A stretch of 64,000 nucleotides of DNA, taken from the NCBI GenBank assembly GCA_028583605.1, contig CM053330.1:27602598-27666597 (forward strand), given 5' to 3'. Positions 12,196 through 21,796 of the stretch are shown in pieces. The stretch is from Dastarcus helophoroides. Its lineage: Eukaryota > Arthropoda > Insecta > Coleoptera > Bothrideridae. Positions within the stretch are counted from its first letter, which is position 1; each line of letters opens with the position of its first letter. Position numbers and translations under genes: made by a program. The notes beneath the pieces are model-generated. The model made no database searches. It worked only from the letters and a program-made list of their open reading frames with translations, and had not been told where the DNA came from.

Positions 12196-13200
12196 AGGTG
12201 CAACCGCTTCTTCTTCTTCTTTAGGTGCCATCTTCGCTGTAGAGTTTGGCAATCGTCATTGCAATGTGTATTTTTGAAGTTGCCGCTCTAAATAATTGGG
12301 TAGATGTGCACCCAAACCATCCCCTTAGGTTGCGAAGCCATGAAATACGTCGTCTTCCAACAATCCTCCTGCACTGAAGTTTTCCCTGAATGATCAACTG
12401 CAATAGCTGGTATTTTTGTCCTCTCATCACATGACCCAGGTACTCAATTTTTTGCCGTTTAATTGTAATTCAAATTTGTCGTTCTTTATTCATTCGTTGT
12501 AACATTCCAACATTTGTCACTTTGTCAGTTCAGTGTATTTTGAGAATCCTTCTGTATACCCACATTTCGAATGCCTCCAGTTTATTCATCTATTTTTTCC
12601 TCTCATGCCTCTATCCCGTAGAGGAGAACCGAGAAACCATGGCATCTAACTAATCTCATTTTTAAATTTAAATTTATATCATGACCCAAAAACAAGTTTT
12701 TCATCTTTACAAGCGTAGCCCGTGCTTTTCCAATTCTCGTTCGAATTTCTTGTGTGATGTTATTGTTATTCACAGCTGTTCCCAAATAATCATATTCATA
12801 TACCCGTTCAACGGGATCGTTACAAATGAGCAGATTTTCATTTACTCTTTGAATTTTTGATATTATAACTTTAGTTTTCTTCAGATTCAGAGTCAATCCT
12901 TTTTCCTCAGTGGCTGCAACTACCCTATCCAAAATACTTTGAAGATCCTCTAGCGTTTTCGCCATCAGAACAGTGTCATCTGCGTATCTGATATTGTTGA
13001 CTGATTTGCCCTTAATTTTGTTTCCCATTTTGATTCCAATCTCTTCGTCTTCAAAGCCTCTTTTCAATATTTTTTCTGAATATAGATTAAAAAACAAGGG
13101 TGACAGCAGGCATCCTTCTCTTACCTCCCTCTTAGTTTGAATTTGTTGTTGTGTTACCCTTAACACGCACCACTAGTCTCTGGTCACTATACAGGTTGAA
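12196..13200 (-). mobile_element. RTE-A copy 2, 5'-truncated
   Basis: A minus-strand copy keeps only the second half of RT and the C-terminal region. It begins near 13,195 within the NLYWNQ-like motif (here NLYSDQR) and ends with a stop followed by a (GAA)n-type tail at about 12,209-12,222. The simple-repeat tail just after the stop codon is a typical RTE 3' end. Confidence 0.87.
12603..13166 (-). pseudogene. RTE-A copy 2 reverse transcriptase palm and thumb
   Basis: This is the best preserved RT fragment in the window: 187 residues without a stop. Motif B reads REVREGCLLSPLFFNLYSEK (residues 13-32). The catalytic YADD is at residues 61-64 (about 12,975-12,986). LNLKKTKVI is the conserved lysine-rich segment after it, and YDYLGTAVNNNNI is the RTE thumb start. 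The C-terminal portion continues below 12,602 in broken frames and reopens at 12,221-12,430 with GRRRISWLRNL and the terminal TIAKLYSEDGT. The missing N-terminal RT and EN make it non-functional. Confidence 0.88.
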
Positions 13201-14278
13201 ACAAATTTGATTTCCACTACAGGGATCTCGGAAACGGTTAGAGTTACAAGGAATCTTAAATGGGCAAAGTAGTGCAGAATTTAATGCCTAACAATATTCC
13301 GCTGAGAAAAAATCAAATTCCAATTTGTCTTAATTTTATTTAGAAAAAACTGAAAATTTTCGTTTTTAATAATCAGCTGTAACTTGTTTATTTAAATTCC
13401 GATCGAAAAAAATCAAAAACCTTAGCTAACTGTTTTTTAAAGTCTTTTTATTGGTGTAGGTTATTTTTTTCTGAAATAAATTGTTTACAAGAAAATTATG
13501 TTAACTTTGTTATTTCTTATGGATGTCATATTGAATTTTATCATTTTGAAATTTAGCACATTTTTCTGATTAATTTAATGTATGTCACGGCATACTGCGA
13601 TTGTGGCAAAGTGGGTTAAATAAAGTTATTTATTATTTTTCAAAAAATAAATCACAGCAGGCAATGCAATTACTATAGCTCTTAATAATAAAAAATATAG
13701 TTCCTAAAAAAGCAATAATTATTATTAAAAAACCAAAAATATTGTAACAAACTATATAATATTGAAATAATTATTAATAATCGTAACGTGCATGATTTCC
13801 TTTAATTGACATAATTCTCAGAACATACTAAGAATTTTATTAAAGTTGACTTTCCCATGACTCGTACGAAAGTGTGTATTTTAGACTTCTCTAGAAGTTA
13901 AATATTCTAAGATGGATAATGTGCATAAATATGATAGTCATTTCTAATGTTAGTTTGTTGGATATTTTACGTTACACGAATAAGTATTGTTAAAACAATT
14001 TTTGTAAAAATCGCCGATAAAATTTTTAGAACATCTACACGTTTTCATAGAAACAGGCCATTTTAAGGGGTGCATGCAGGTTACGATTATACGAATAACT
14101 GTTTCAATATTGCACAGTGTGTTACAATATTTTTAGTTTATTATAATTATTGTTATGTAATTAGGTACTGTATTGTTATTACCAAAAAGTTATGGCACTT
14201 AAATCGCCTACTACCTGTGGAGGTTGGTTATTATACATATATCACGAGTGTGCAACTGTTTTTCCTGTAGAATCACTA
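13201..14278. other. Non-coding stretch with a dispersed repeat
   Basis: No gene is visible. Bases 13,768-14,060 resemble 7,799-8,080 in direct orientation; both begin near AATCGTAACGTG and share a CTCTAGAA-containing block and a related tail. In both places an RTE-A relic follows, at 8.09 kb and 14.28 kb, but on opposite strands. Confidence 0.5.
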
Positions 14279-15700
14279 CAAATTAGTCGTGTTTAACTTT
14301 GTCAAAGGCCTTATTATAATCCACAAAACAAGCTTAAACGTCTTGGTTTATATAGAGACATCTTTGAACTATTATAGAATATTAAAGTCAAACAATGCTT
14401 CGCGAGTTCCAAAGCCATTTCTCCTCTCCTCTCCTATCTCGGTTTCCAATTTTCCATAGATTCTGTTAAGGATTATCTTGAGAAAGAATTTTAACGTATG
14501 GCTCATCAATCTGATTGCGCAATGTTTATTGCATTGCCTTGCACCTGTCTTCTTGGGGAGAGTAACAAACGTGGAAACCATCCATTCTTGCGGGATGACA
14601 CCGTGCTTAGAGATTCCATTGAATTAATATATTCCACCAGAAAATTTGGTCCTTCTGTAGCAGTTTTAAGATCTCTGTTGGAAATTTATCTGACAAAGTA
14701 ACTTCCTAATTTTTGATGAATTGATGACTTGAATCACTTCTTTTGTTATTTCTGGACCTGTTTCCTGTTGCATATTGTCGAAGTAGGCAATTTGTCTTTG
14801 ATCTTTAAACAGTTCTTTTACGTACTTCCTCCATATCTCTAGTTTTTTCGTTAAGTCGGTTGTAATGTTTCCATGTTGGTCCATTAGTAATATTTGCCCG
14901 TTTTCTGTATTTGCTATTTGTTATTTCTTTGATCTTTTTATGAAGGTTAAACGAGCCATATTTGTCATTCAGATTTTCGATTTCATTTCATTTGTTTTTA
15001 ATCTACTTCCTTTAGCTGAACGAATCTTATTCCGAATTTTAATATTAACTTGTTTGTACAGTTGTTCATTTTTACACTTAGCTGCCCTCCATGTATCCAT
15101 AAGTGGTAGAATTTCATCCGTTATCCAGTCATGTTGTTTATGGGGCTGGTCCTTTTGTAACATATCTCTGGCAAGTTTTATTAGGGCTTTCTTGACTACG
15201 GTCCAATGTTTGTCGACATCAAGTTCTCTTTTATCTTGTTCTTTCTCGATTTGTTTGAGATTTGACTGTATGATTCCTTCTAATTGCTATCCAACTATTT
15301 GTTTGTTCGCGAGATTAACATTTAGTAGTTGTTTTTGTATTGGTTTTTATATTTTCTTAAACTGTACTCGGAATTGAGCGATTACTGGATTGTAATCTGA
15401 CTCGATCCAAAATCTGCTCCTGGATATGTTTTGACTGATTCGATTGTGCTTTTGTATCTTCATTTATAATTATATAGTCTATTTGATTTGGTATGACGTT
15501 GTATTATGTGTCTCCAGGTGACTTACAAGTGTACAGTCGTCTCTTTGGTAGTTTTTAAAATGTGTTGTTTACTGTGTAATTGGGTTTTTGGCAGAATTGT
15601 AGCAGAAAATCTTCCCTTTTGTTTCTTTGACCAAGACCATAGTCTCTAAACCATTTTCTAGCATTTCCTTTTTCGATTTTTGCATTCGAGTCAATTCACC
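14279..15700 (-). mobile_element. RTE-A copy 3, truncated at both ends
   Basis: Minus-strand reading runs from the catalytic patch of the endonuclease (DSNAKIEKGN, near 15,685) through RRLYTCKSPGD and KTYPGADFGSS-like boxes (about 15,400-15,550), a linker (14,969-15,163), the pre-RT region (14,666-14,884, LTKKLEIWRKYVKELFKDQR) and RT motifs (14,372-14,581, CAIRLMSHTLKFFLKIILNR). It stops near 14,279 just after FVDYNKAFDKVKH, the motif A aspartate region, so the YADD box and thumb are missing. The upper end abuts a solo LTR. Stops and frameshifts are frequent. Confidence 0.84.
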
Positions 15701-15702
15701 CA

Positions 15703-15955
15703 GCTAGCAAACTATTTAACTATCTGACTATCCGACTAACTGACTGACTGAGAAAAAACAACCTCGAATTTATACCGTTCCGGTTTACTAGAACGGATCT
15801 CCGTACAGATAAAATTATCGCTTAAAGGAAACGTCTGGAGCGCTTATCTGCCGTATGATTCATTCTCGCTGCCGCTTTCCATTAACAAATGTTTCCAGGG
15901 GGTTCCTTAAACTACATAATTACTAATACAAAGGTTATAACTACATTTTGTTACA
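15703..15955 (-). mobile_element. Solo LTR, family 1, copy 2 (incomplete)
   Basis: In minus orientation it begins TGTAACAAAATGTAG at 15,955 and continues with blocks shared with copies at 4.6 and 38.5 kb, including a repeated TTAGTTAGT-like series (here the complement, CTAACTGACTGACTG). ATAT follows its start at 15,956-15,959, as in the other copies. Its lower end lacks the CCGATAA...ACA terminus and meets RTE-A endonuclease sequence near 15,700, so it is truncated or was disrupted there. Confidence 0.72.
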
Positions 15956-16019
15956 ATATAATCAAAACTTTTTCTATCTCTAATAAGTGTGTAGGTAACT
16001 CATATTATCTTGTTTAATA

Positions 16020-17635
16020 TACAACTTTTATCCATTCCTTCTTATTTTCTGCTGGTTTATTTCTTCTTTTCGTTCAATGTTGCGTTTTTTTTTAGTAATT
16101 TACTATTTCGTCATTCCATAGCTTCTAAGGTCTTCCTCGTGTTCGTTTGCTTATAATTTTTGACTTTCATATCTCCTTTACTGGCTTTTTATATCTCATT
16201 CTGCAAAGATAAGCGAACCATTTTAATTGCCTTTCTTATATTTTTTCTGAGACAAGTTTTACTTCCAGTTCTTCTCTAATTATTTCATTTCGCATTTTAT
16301 TCTTCTCGTTTTTCCTTATACTCTTCTTAAATATAACATATCCATTGCTTGAATTTTTCTCTTTATCTTTGCTGGCAATATCCCCAATTTTCACTTCCAG
16401 ATATCAGTATTGGTCTAAATATTGTTTTGTATACAGTCATTTTTGTTTTTCTTAATATTTCATTCTTTCCGATAAAAGTCTGTTACAATGCTTGTAGACT
16501 CTGGAGACACTATTCTCTCTTTCGTGGATTTCATTTGGCTGATTTCCTGTTTTATGTATAATCACTTCTAAGTATTTAAATAAACTGACTTGTTCTACTT
16601 TGGCTCCACAAATGTTTAAATTAATGGTTTTGTCTTTTTTTCCAATTAGCATTACTTTTGTTTTGCTTGTATTTATTTTCATTTTTTTTTCCAATTCTTC
16701 TTGCCATACGCTTAAGTTATTTTGGAGCTTCTTCTCCTTTGTTATATAAGATCTTACACAAATGAACATTTGGTCACTTCTACTGCTTTAAGTTTTCTGT
16801 ATCCAACTTGCGTCTTATGTATTCTACGCGTCATGCTCCTTTTGTAATTTCATCTAATATTATAGTGAACAATGTTGAACTTAAAACTTTTCCTTGCCTT
16901 AAACCATTATTCATTACAAATTGCTCTGCATATTATCCATTCTTGTGTAATTTTTATTTTCTTTATATATACACATACATCTAATATTATAGCGAAGAAT
17001 GTTGGACTTAAAACTTTTCCTTGCCTTAAACCATTATTCACTACAAATTGCTCTGCATATTATCCATTCTTGTGTAATTTTTATTTTCTTTATATATACT
17101 TTGCACGACTCTTATTAAATCCTTAATTACTTCTCTCATCTCTAGAATTTTCTATATAATTTGTCTTAGCACTCTATCAAAGGCCTTTTCCAAGTATAGA
17201 AAAGCCATGTATATTTTTCTATTAGTAGCCATTGTTTCTTCCATCTGTTGTTCTATTGCAGTTTTTGACCTTTTCTCTATTATTCGTTCGTAGATTTTTT
17301 TACCACACTCAGCAAAGTAATTCCGCTTTACTTTGTCTCATCCTTTTGTCGCCCTTCTTCAATATTGATACAATAATGCCTTCCCTCCAATTATCTGGCC
17401 TTCCATCCATAAGTTCCTGAATATTTCTATTATCATTATTGTCCCTTGTTTATTCATACTTTATAACATTTCCGGTGTAATGTTTTCGTGCCCAGCAGAT
17501 TTTCCTTTCTTTGTATCTCGTACAACCCCTGCAACGTATTCTGCACCAATCTCTTCTTCATTTTATTCTTCATGTACAACCGTTCTTCTTTCTAGCTCAT
17601 GATTCTCTTGTATCTTGTATTCATCTTCTTCTTTT
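16020..17635 (-). pseudogene. LINE-B reverse transcriptase, broken
   Basis: Minus-strand reading from 17,630 gives EEEIGAEYVAGVVRDTKKGK and SAGHENITPEML (RT start), PDNWREGIIVSILKKGDKR near 17,380 (motif 1), YMAFLYLEKAFDRVLRQII near 17,200 (motif A with its Asp), then GLRQGKVLS (motif B), which occurs twice because of a local duplication. The active-site box near 16,785 reads FV-stop-D instead of FADD. The open part 16,452-16,769 is the thumb and C-terminal region (EKKMKINTSKTKVMLIGK, FKYLEVIIHKTGNQPNEI). The tail to about 16,020 keeps NEIIREELEVKLVSEKI. It is clearly dead. Confidence 0.82.
16853..17099. repeat. 127-bp tandem duplication inside LINE-B RT
   Basis: Two head-to-tail copies begin with TCTAATATTATAG at 16,853 and 16,980 (period 127) and are nearly identical over most of their length. 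The unit encodes RT motif B on the minus strand. The few differences suggest the duplication is much younger than the LINE insertion itself. Confidence 0.9.
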
Positions 17636-18556
17636 TCTTCTTTTTCTTCTCTTTCTTCTTCTTCTTCTTCTTCTTGTTCTTCTTCTTTAGATATCATGCC
17701 CTCTGACAGCGTTAACGATCAGTTGCATAGCTCTAAATTTATTTGTAGTTTTTCTAAATAAAAATGCTGTGGACGAACCATACCATTGACGTGGATTTTT
17801 AAGCTATGATGTTTTGCGGCCTGAACCATATTTACCATATATTTTACCCTGGATTATGACAATAATTTGTATTTATCGTTAGGCATAACATGTCTAAAAT
17901 ATTTCAGCGTTCCTCTGTTGGTGGTATTCAGAACTCCTTTTTGTTTATTCATTCTTTGTCAGATGTCTATATTTGTCACTCTATCAGTCCAGGAAACTTT
18001 CAATAATCTACGATAGGTCCACGTCTCAAATGCCTCTAACTTCCTGCACATTGTCTCTGTAAATGTCCAAGCTTCCATGCCGTAAAAAAGAATGCTAAAA
18101 ACATAGCACCGCAGCAACCTTACTCTAAAGGATATTCGTAAGTATCTATTGGTTAAAACTTTTTTCATATTATTAAACGATCTTCTAGCCTGTTCGATGC
18201 GGCTGTTGATTTCAGATGTCATATCCCATTTGTCGCTTACTTGACAACCAAGATATTTGTAGGAATGCACTCGTTCGACCACCTCATTTCCAAGCGTAAG
18301 GTTCGGATGTATATGAATAGGATTTTTACTTACGGTGAGCCTTTTGTCTTTTTAATATTAACTTCATTTATGGCTGTGCTGTGTTCTACAACAGTTGTCA
18401 CAAGTTCGTGGAGGTCTTTAAAATTAGTAGCTAGTAAAACTGTGTCGTCGGCATACCTAAGATTGTTCACCATGTGTCCGTCTACGGCCACTCCAATAGT
18501 TTGATCATCCAAAGTTTCTCGGAATATCTTCTCTGCATAAAGGTTAAAAAGCAGCT
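17636..18556 (-). mobile_element. RTE-A copy 4, inserted in LINE-B
   Basis: This minus-strand copy begins at about 18,556 within RT motif B (LLFNLYAEKIF) and ends with a stop and a (GAA)n tail, seen as the CTT-rich run 17,630-17,690. The open part 18,330-18,512 holds the intact YADD box (18,444-18,455); 17,959-18,282 holds the thumb (RVHSYKYLGCQVSDKWDM, FSILFYGMEAWTF). LINE-B coding sequence stops at its upper edge (ETIFSELIK) and resumes at its lower edge in the same domain order, so this copy was inserted into LINE-B. Confidence 0.86.
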
Positions 18557-19410
18557 TTTAATAAGTTCTGAAAATATTGTTTCCATGTTTTCATTATTTC
18601 CTTATTTTTGCTTATAACATTTCCATTTTTATTTTTAATTTGTTTCGATGTTGTCCTGGTGGTGTGTAATTGCTTTGTAAAACAACTTCTGATTAGCTTT
18701 GCCACCATTTTTTATTTCCTGTCCAAATTTCTTCTTTGGATTTTTCTTAGCTTCCTTTACCATTTCTTTCACCCTTGTTCTTTGTTGTTTGTGTTCTTTA
18801 CAGCCCTTTTCCGTTTTCTTCCTTAGATATTCCTTCCACTTAACATTTTTAATTTGAATATTTTCTTTTATTTCCGCACTCCACCAATTTGTTTGCTTCT
18901 TTCCTCTATCAACTTATAGTCATCGATAGACAGACATACTTCTTTTGCCGATTTTGTAATAATTTCTTTAAATTGCTGTCATATGTGCTTTACGTACTCA
19001 TTTTTTTACAGGTTTTGCTTTTATTACTTCGTTTTTCACTCTTTTTGAGATATTTTCCTTATCTTATCATTATTTAGTCCATAGTTTTTAATTGTTTCTT
19101 TTTTGTTAGTGCTTCTTCTAAGTTGTTTTTTAGGGGTAGTTTGTCCTTTTATACGCACTTTTGCAAACAACAAATGATGATCGCTGCCTCTTTTGCACCC
19201 TCACGTTTAGAATTTCCTGTTTGTACTCCTCTTTTATCAGTACGTAGTCGATTACAGATTTTTCATTTTTTCTACTGACTTCCCTTGTGTACATATGTAT
19301 TATCTTATGCTCGTAAAAAGTGTTCGTTATTATAAGGTCGTTTTGTAAACAAAATGTTATTAGCCTCCATCCATTATTATTTCTAACTGCTTCTTCAAAA
19401 TTTCCTTACA
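18557..19410 (-). pseudogene. LINE-B endonuclease C-terminal half and linker
   Basis: Minus-strand reading gives EEAVRNNNGWRLITFCLQND near 19,390, followed by LIITNTFYEHKIIHMYTREV and SVIDYVLIKEEY, the C-terminal half of an APE endonuclease. Near 19,170 a frame with RGSDHHLLFAKVRI holds the SDH catalytic pair. Then comes the pre-RT linker NWWSAEIKENIQIKNVKWKE (about 18,890) with KKNPKKKFGQEIKNGGKANQ. Reading is interrupted by a few frameshifts. It ends at 18,557 where RTE-A copy 4 begins. Confidence 0.8.
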
Positions 19411-20578
19411 CGTTGCAGCGTTTTTCTCTGGAAAGAGTAAAAAATAGCACATGCGGTCGGCAGCTCTTCGTCGGTGAGCACACAGGGTCGGAGTCCTTTA
19501 GTCCTGTTATCGATTCTCAATCGGGGATTTTGATGTTAACTTAAATTTTAGGTAAACGGATCTAAATAATAAATAAAGGGCGCCAGGTAATTTCGTTCCC
19601 CGTTACCTAAAATATTTTAATTGAAATTACCAAACAGATATGATCTCCCGATAAAGACTCGATCACAATTAGTGTTTTAAACAAACTCTTATCTTTCTTT
19701 TCTTTCAAATGCTTCAACTAATTTATTATGCAGGTGACAAATTAATCAACGGTAGAAGTGGTCATTTGTATATTTTCAATATTTAAAAATTGCAAACTCA
19801 AATTTCGAGGGGGTAATACTTATAGTTATTTATAAATCAAATCTAGGAACTTTTATTGTTTAAAAAGTTTGGTGATAATAATTCTTAAATAATCAAGAGT
19901 GTCGAAAATAAAAAAAATGCACTTTTTGGGGTGCTCTTGTTACAATAATAAATGCTAAAATGATCAGAGACTACTTCAAATTACATATGTTAAGAGTCGA
20001 AAGGGTTTATAATTTATATTCAAACTATTTTATCAAAATAAGAAAAGATCAAGCAATGTACAAATGATCTACAGGTTTACGAAAAACTAGCATACATTTT
20101 CATTATATGCAAACCAGGGCCAAAATGAAATCATCTTTATTATACGTTTATGTGTATAGCAAAAATTTTTCTATCCTCAATTCTTTAAATTTGGATTGAC
20201 TTTAACATAGAAAAATTGAAATGGCAGTACCTCAATGTAATATAAACGAAACGTTTCTTCGATCACCTGGAAATTTAGGAAATGTATTTACCTGAGATGT
20301 TATTAGGCTCCTTGATTAACTATGAAGATTCATGTTAAATAATTTTAATAATTATCCTGATACGTAGGGGCTAAACGGCATAACTGCAGGGAGAAAAATA
20401 ACTGCGGCCGAACAATAAACGCAACCACCTCAAAAAGCCAAAATGGCCGTCCTGGCGGTATCAACAAACAGTGTTTTATTTATGAACATCGCCTATTAAC
20501 CAAATAACAGCCACCTTGAGAAATGTTGTGCCGCGAAATTTGAAATTTGCCCACAGAATAAAAAAACGGAATGTTACA
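19411..20578. other. Unidentified 1.17-kb segment splitting the LINE-B endonuclease
   Basis: LINE-B endonuclease reading breaks off at KYENEYVVT (near 20,580) and resumes at GNFEEAVRNNNG (near 19,405). Between them lies AT-rich DNA without a recognisable gene. Its edges carry ATGTTACA (20,571-20,578) and ACGTTGCA (19,410-19,417), an 8-bp pair with two mismatches that could be a decayed target duplication. The ends are weakly inverted (CGTTTTTCTCTGG against CGTTTTTTTATTCTGTGG). A non-autonomous hAT-like element is one option, but the identity is open. Confidence 0.5.
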
Positions 20579-20935
20579 ACATATTCGTTTTCGTACTTTC
20601 TATAACCTACTCTACTGTGTAAATCTTCTCCTATTATTAATCTGTTATTTACGTCGTCTGTTATTGTTGTTAATTCTTCCCAAAATTCATCTTTATTAGA
20701 AAAGTAGAAACTTTCTCAACTTCGTTCGATCCATATGTTACTCTAACTGTTACGTCTTTCTTCCTTCACATCTCTTTTTTTAGTATGAATATTGTTTTTC
20801 AAATATTATGCCATTTTTTCAAATTTAGTCTCCATTTTTAATTTATTACACATTCTACTCCTCTCTTAACTCTTTTCCCCAATTTAACGCCACTATATAT
20901 TAATAGATGTCATCCAAATTCTTCTTCTCCGAGTC
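20579..20935 (-). pseudogene. LINE-B endonuclease N-terminal part
   Basis: The minus strand shows DEFWEELTTITDDVNNRLII near 20,690 followed by GEDLHSRVGYRKYENEYVVT, equivalent to the GDFN...VG catalytic patch of APE-type LINE endonucleases. The expected Asn has become His (GEDLH for GDFN), so activity is doubtful. Upstream, VTVRVTYGSNEVEK in a neighbouring frame is the strand preceding it. It follows ORF1 on the same strand, in the normal LINE order. Confidence 0.72.
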
Positions 20936-21639
20936 ATTTTTTTTTTGGTTCGCTTATAATTTTCCCGTTTTTTGAATTGCCCCTTTTTTGTCATTGCACT
21001 GGTTCAATTTTTTGATTTTATTATTCCACAAAAATCATTTGCCATTCACTATTAATTTCTGATATCCTATTTTGACCATTTTACCATTTTTTCTTTCTTC
21101 TTCAGGTATTTCACCTTTTTTTATTATTTTTTCTTTATCTGTGAGATCGTCGTTGATATAAGCTATCTTTTATCATGGTTTGTGTTTGTTTCTCATTATA
21201 CTTAATTTTTGTTCAAAGCTCTCTACTTCTGTAGCACACAAATGTTTTTTTAAGTTTGCTATTTTTCTAATTTTCACATCCACTTACAGCTTATCCTTAT
21301 TTTATTCTTTAATCATTTCTGTTTGTTTTTCTTTTTCCTTTCCTGTCGTTTTAAGTCCACTAATTACTATGTTATTTTTTCCATTATTTATCTCTGTTTG
21401 TTTTATTTTGTTTTCCGACTTTTTATTCTTGAGGTTAATTCCTTCACTTGTTCTTTTAACTTCTTGTTATCTTCGGCTATTATTTTTATTTTTTCTTGAC
21501 ATTCCATCGCTTCATCCCTAAATTCCTTAATATTCGCCTTTAAGTCGGTCATTAATTCAATAATCTTATCCATTTTTACTTCCTCATGCACCCTACTTAC
21601 CATATTTTTGTGATTTGTGTTATCTATATTCATTTTCAA
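20936..21639 (-). pseudogene. LINE-B ORF1-like protein with coiled coil
   Basis: The open stretch 21,403-21,639 encodes 78 residues rich in Lys and Glu with heptad spacing (KMDKIIELMTDLKANIKEFR, then EQVKELTSRI), a likely coiled coil used in LINE ORF1 proteins for trimerisation. Downstream, in broken frames, the minus strand gives KIAYINDDLTDKEKII near 21,150 and KMVKIGYQKLIVNGK near 21,060, a C-terminal nucleic-acid-binding block seen in ORF1 proteins of insect LINEs. It sits directly before the LINE-B endonuclease. Frame breaks make it a relic. Confidence 0.7.
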
Positions 21640-21796
21640 TCCAAGCGCAATGTGATATTGCCATAATCGGCTTTTTGTTATTTGCGATGTCTTAACTTAT
21701 TCTGTTTTTTTCACCTATCTTTTCATTTTGCTAATTTTAGGTTTTATCTCTTTAATTATGGCTAATACTAGGTCACCTAGTTATCCCAGGTAGGCC

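Larger units (their letters stand above)
16020..21700 (-). mobile_element. LINE-B, ORF1 + EN + RT retrotransposon with two insertions
   Basis: Minus-strand pieces in the correct order make one LINE: ORF1 (21,639 to about 20,936), N-terminal endonuclease (20,935-20,579), C-terminal endonuclease and linker (19,410-18,557), and RT (17,635-16,020). The pieces are separated by a 1.17-kb segment and by an RTE-A copy. Without these the element is about 3.6 kb. The clade is not settled from reading alone. It is inactive, with many frameshifts and a destroyed RT active site. Confidence 0.78.

Noticed and set aside
14865..15377. 170-codon plus-strand open frame rich in Phe, Leu and Cys
   Set aside because: It is the complement of the RTE-A copy 3 linker and endonuclease read on the minus strand.
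17630..17690. CTT-rich run as an independent microsatellite
   Set aside because: It directly follows the stop of RTE-A copy 4 and matches the (GAA)n tail seen in other copies.
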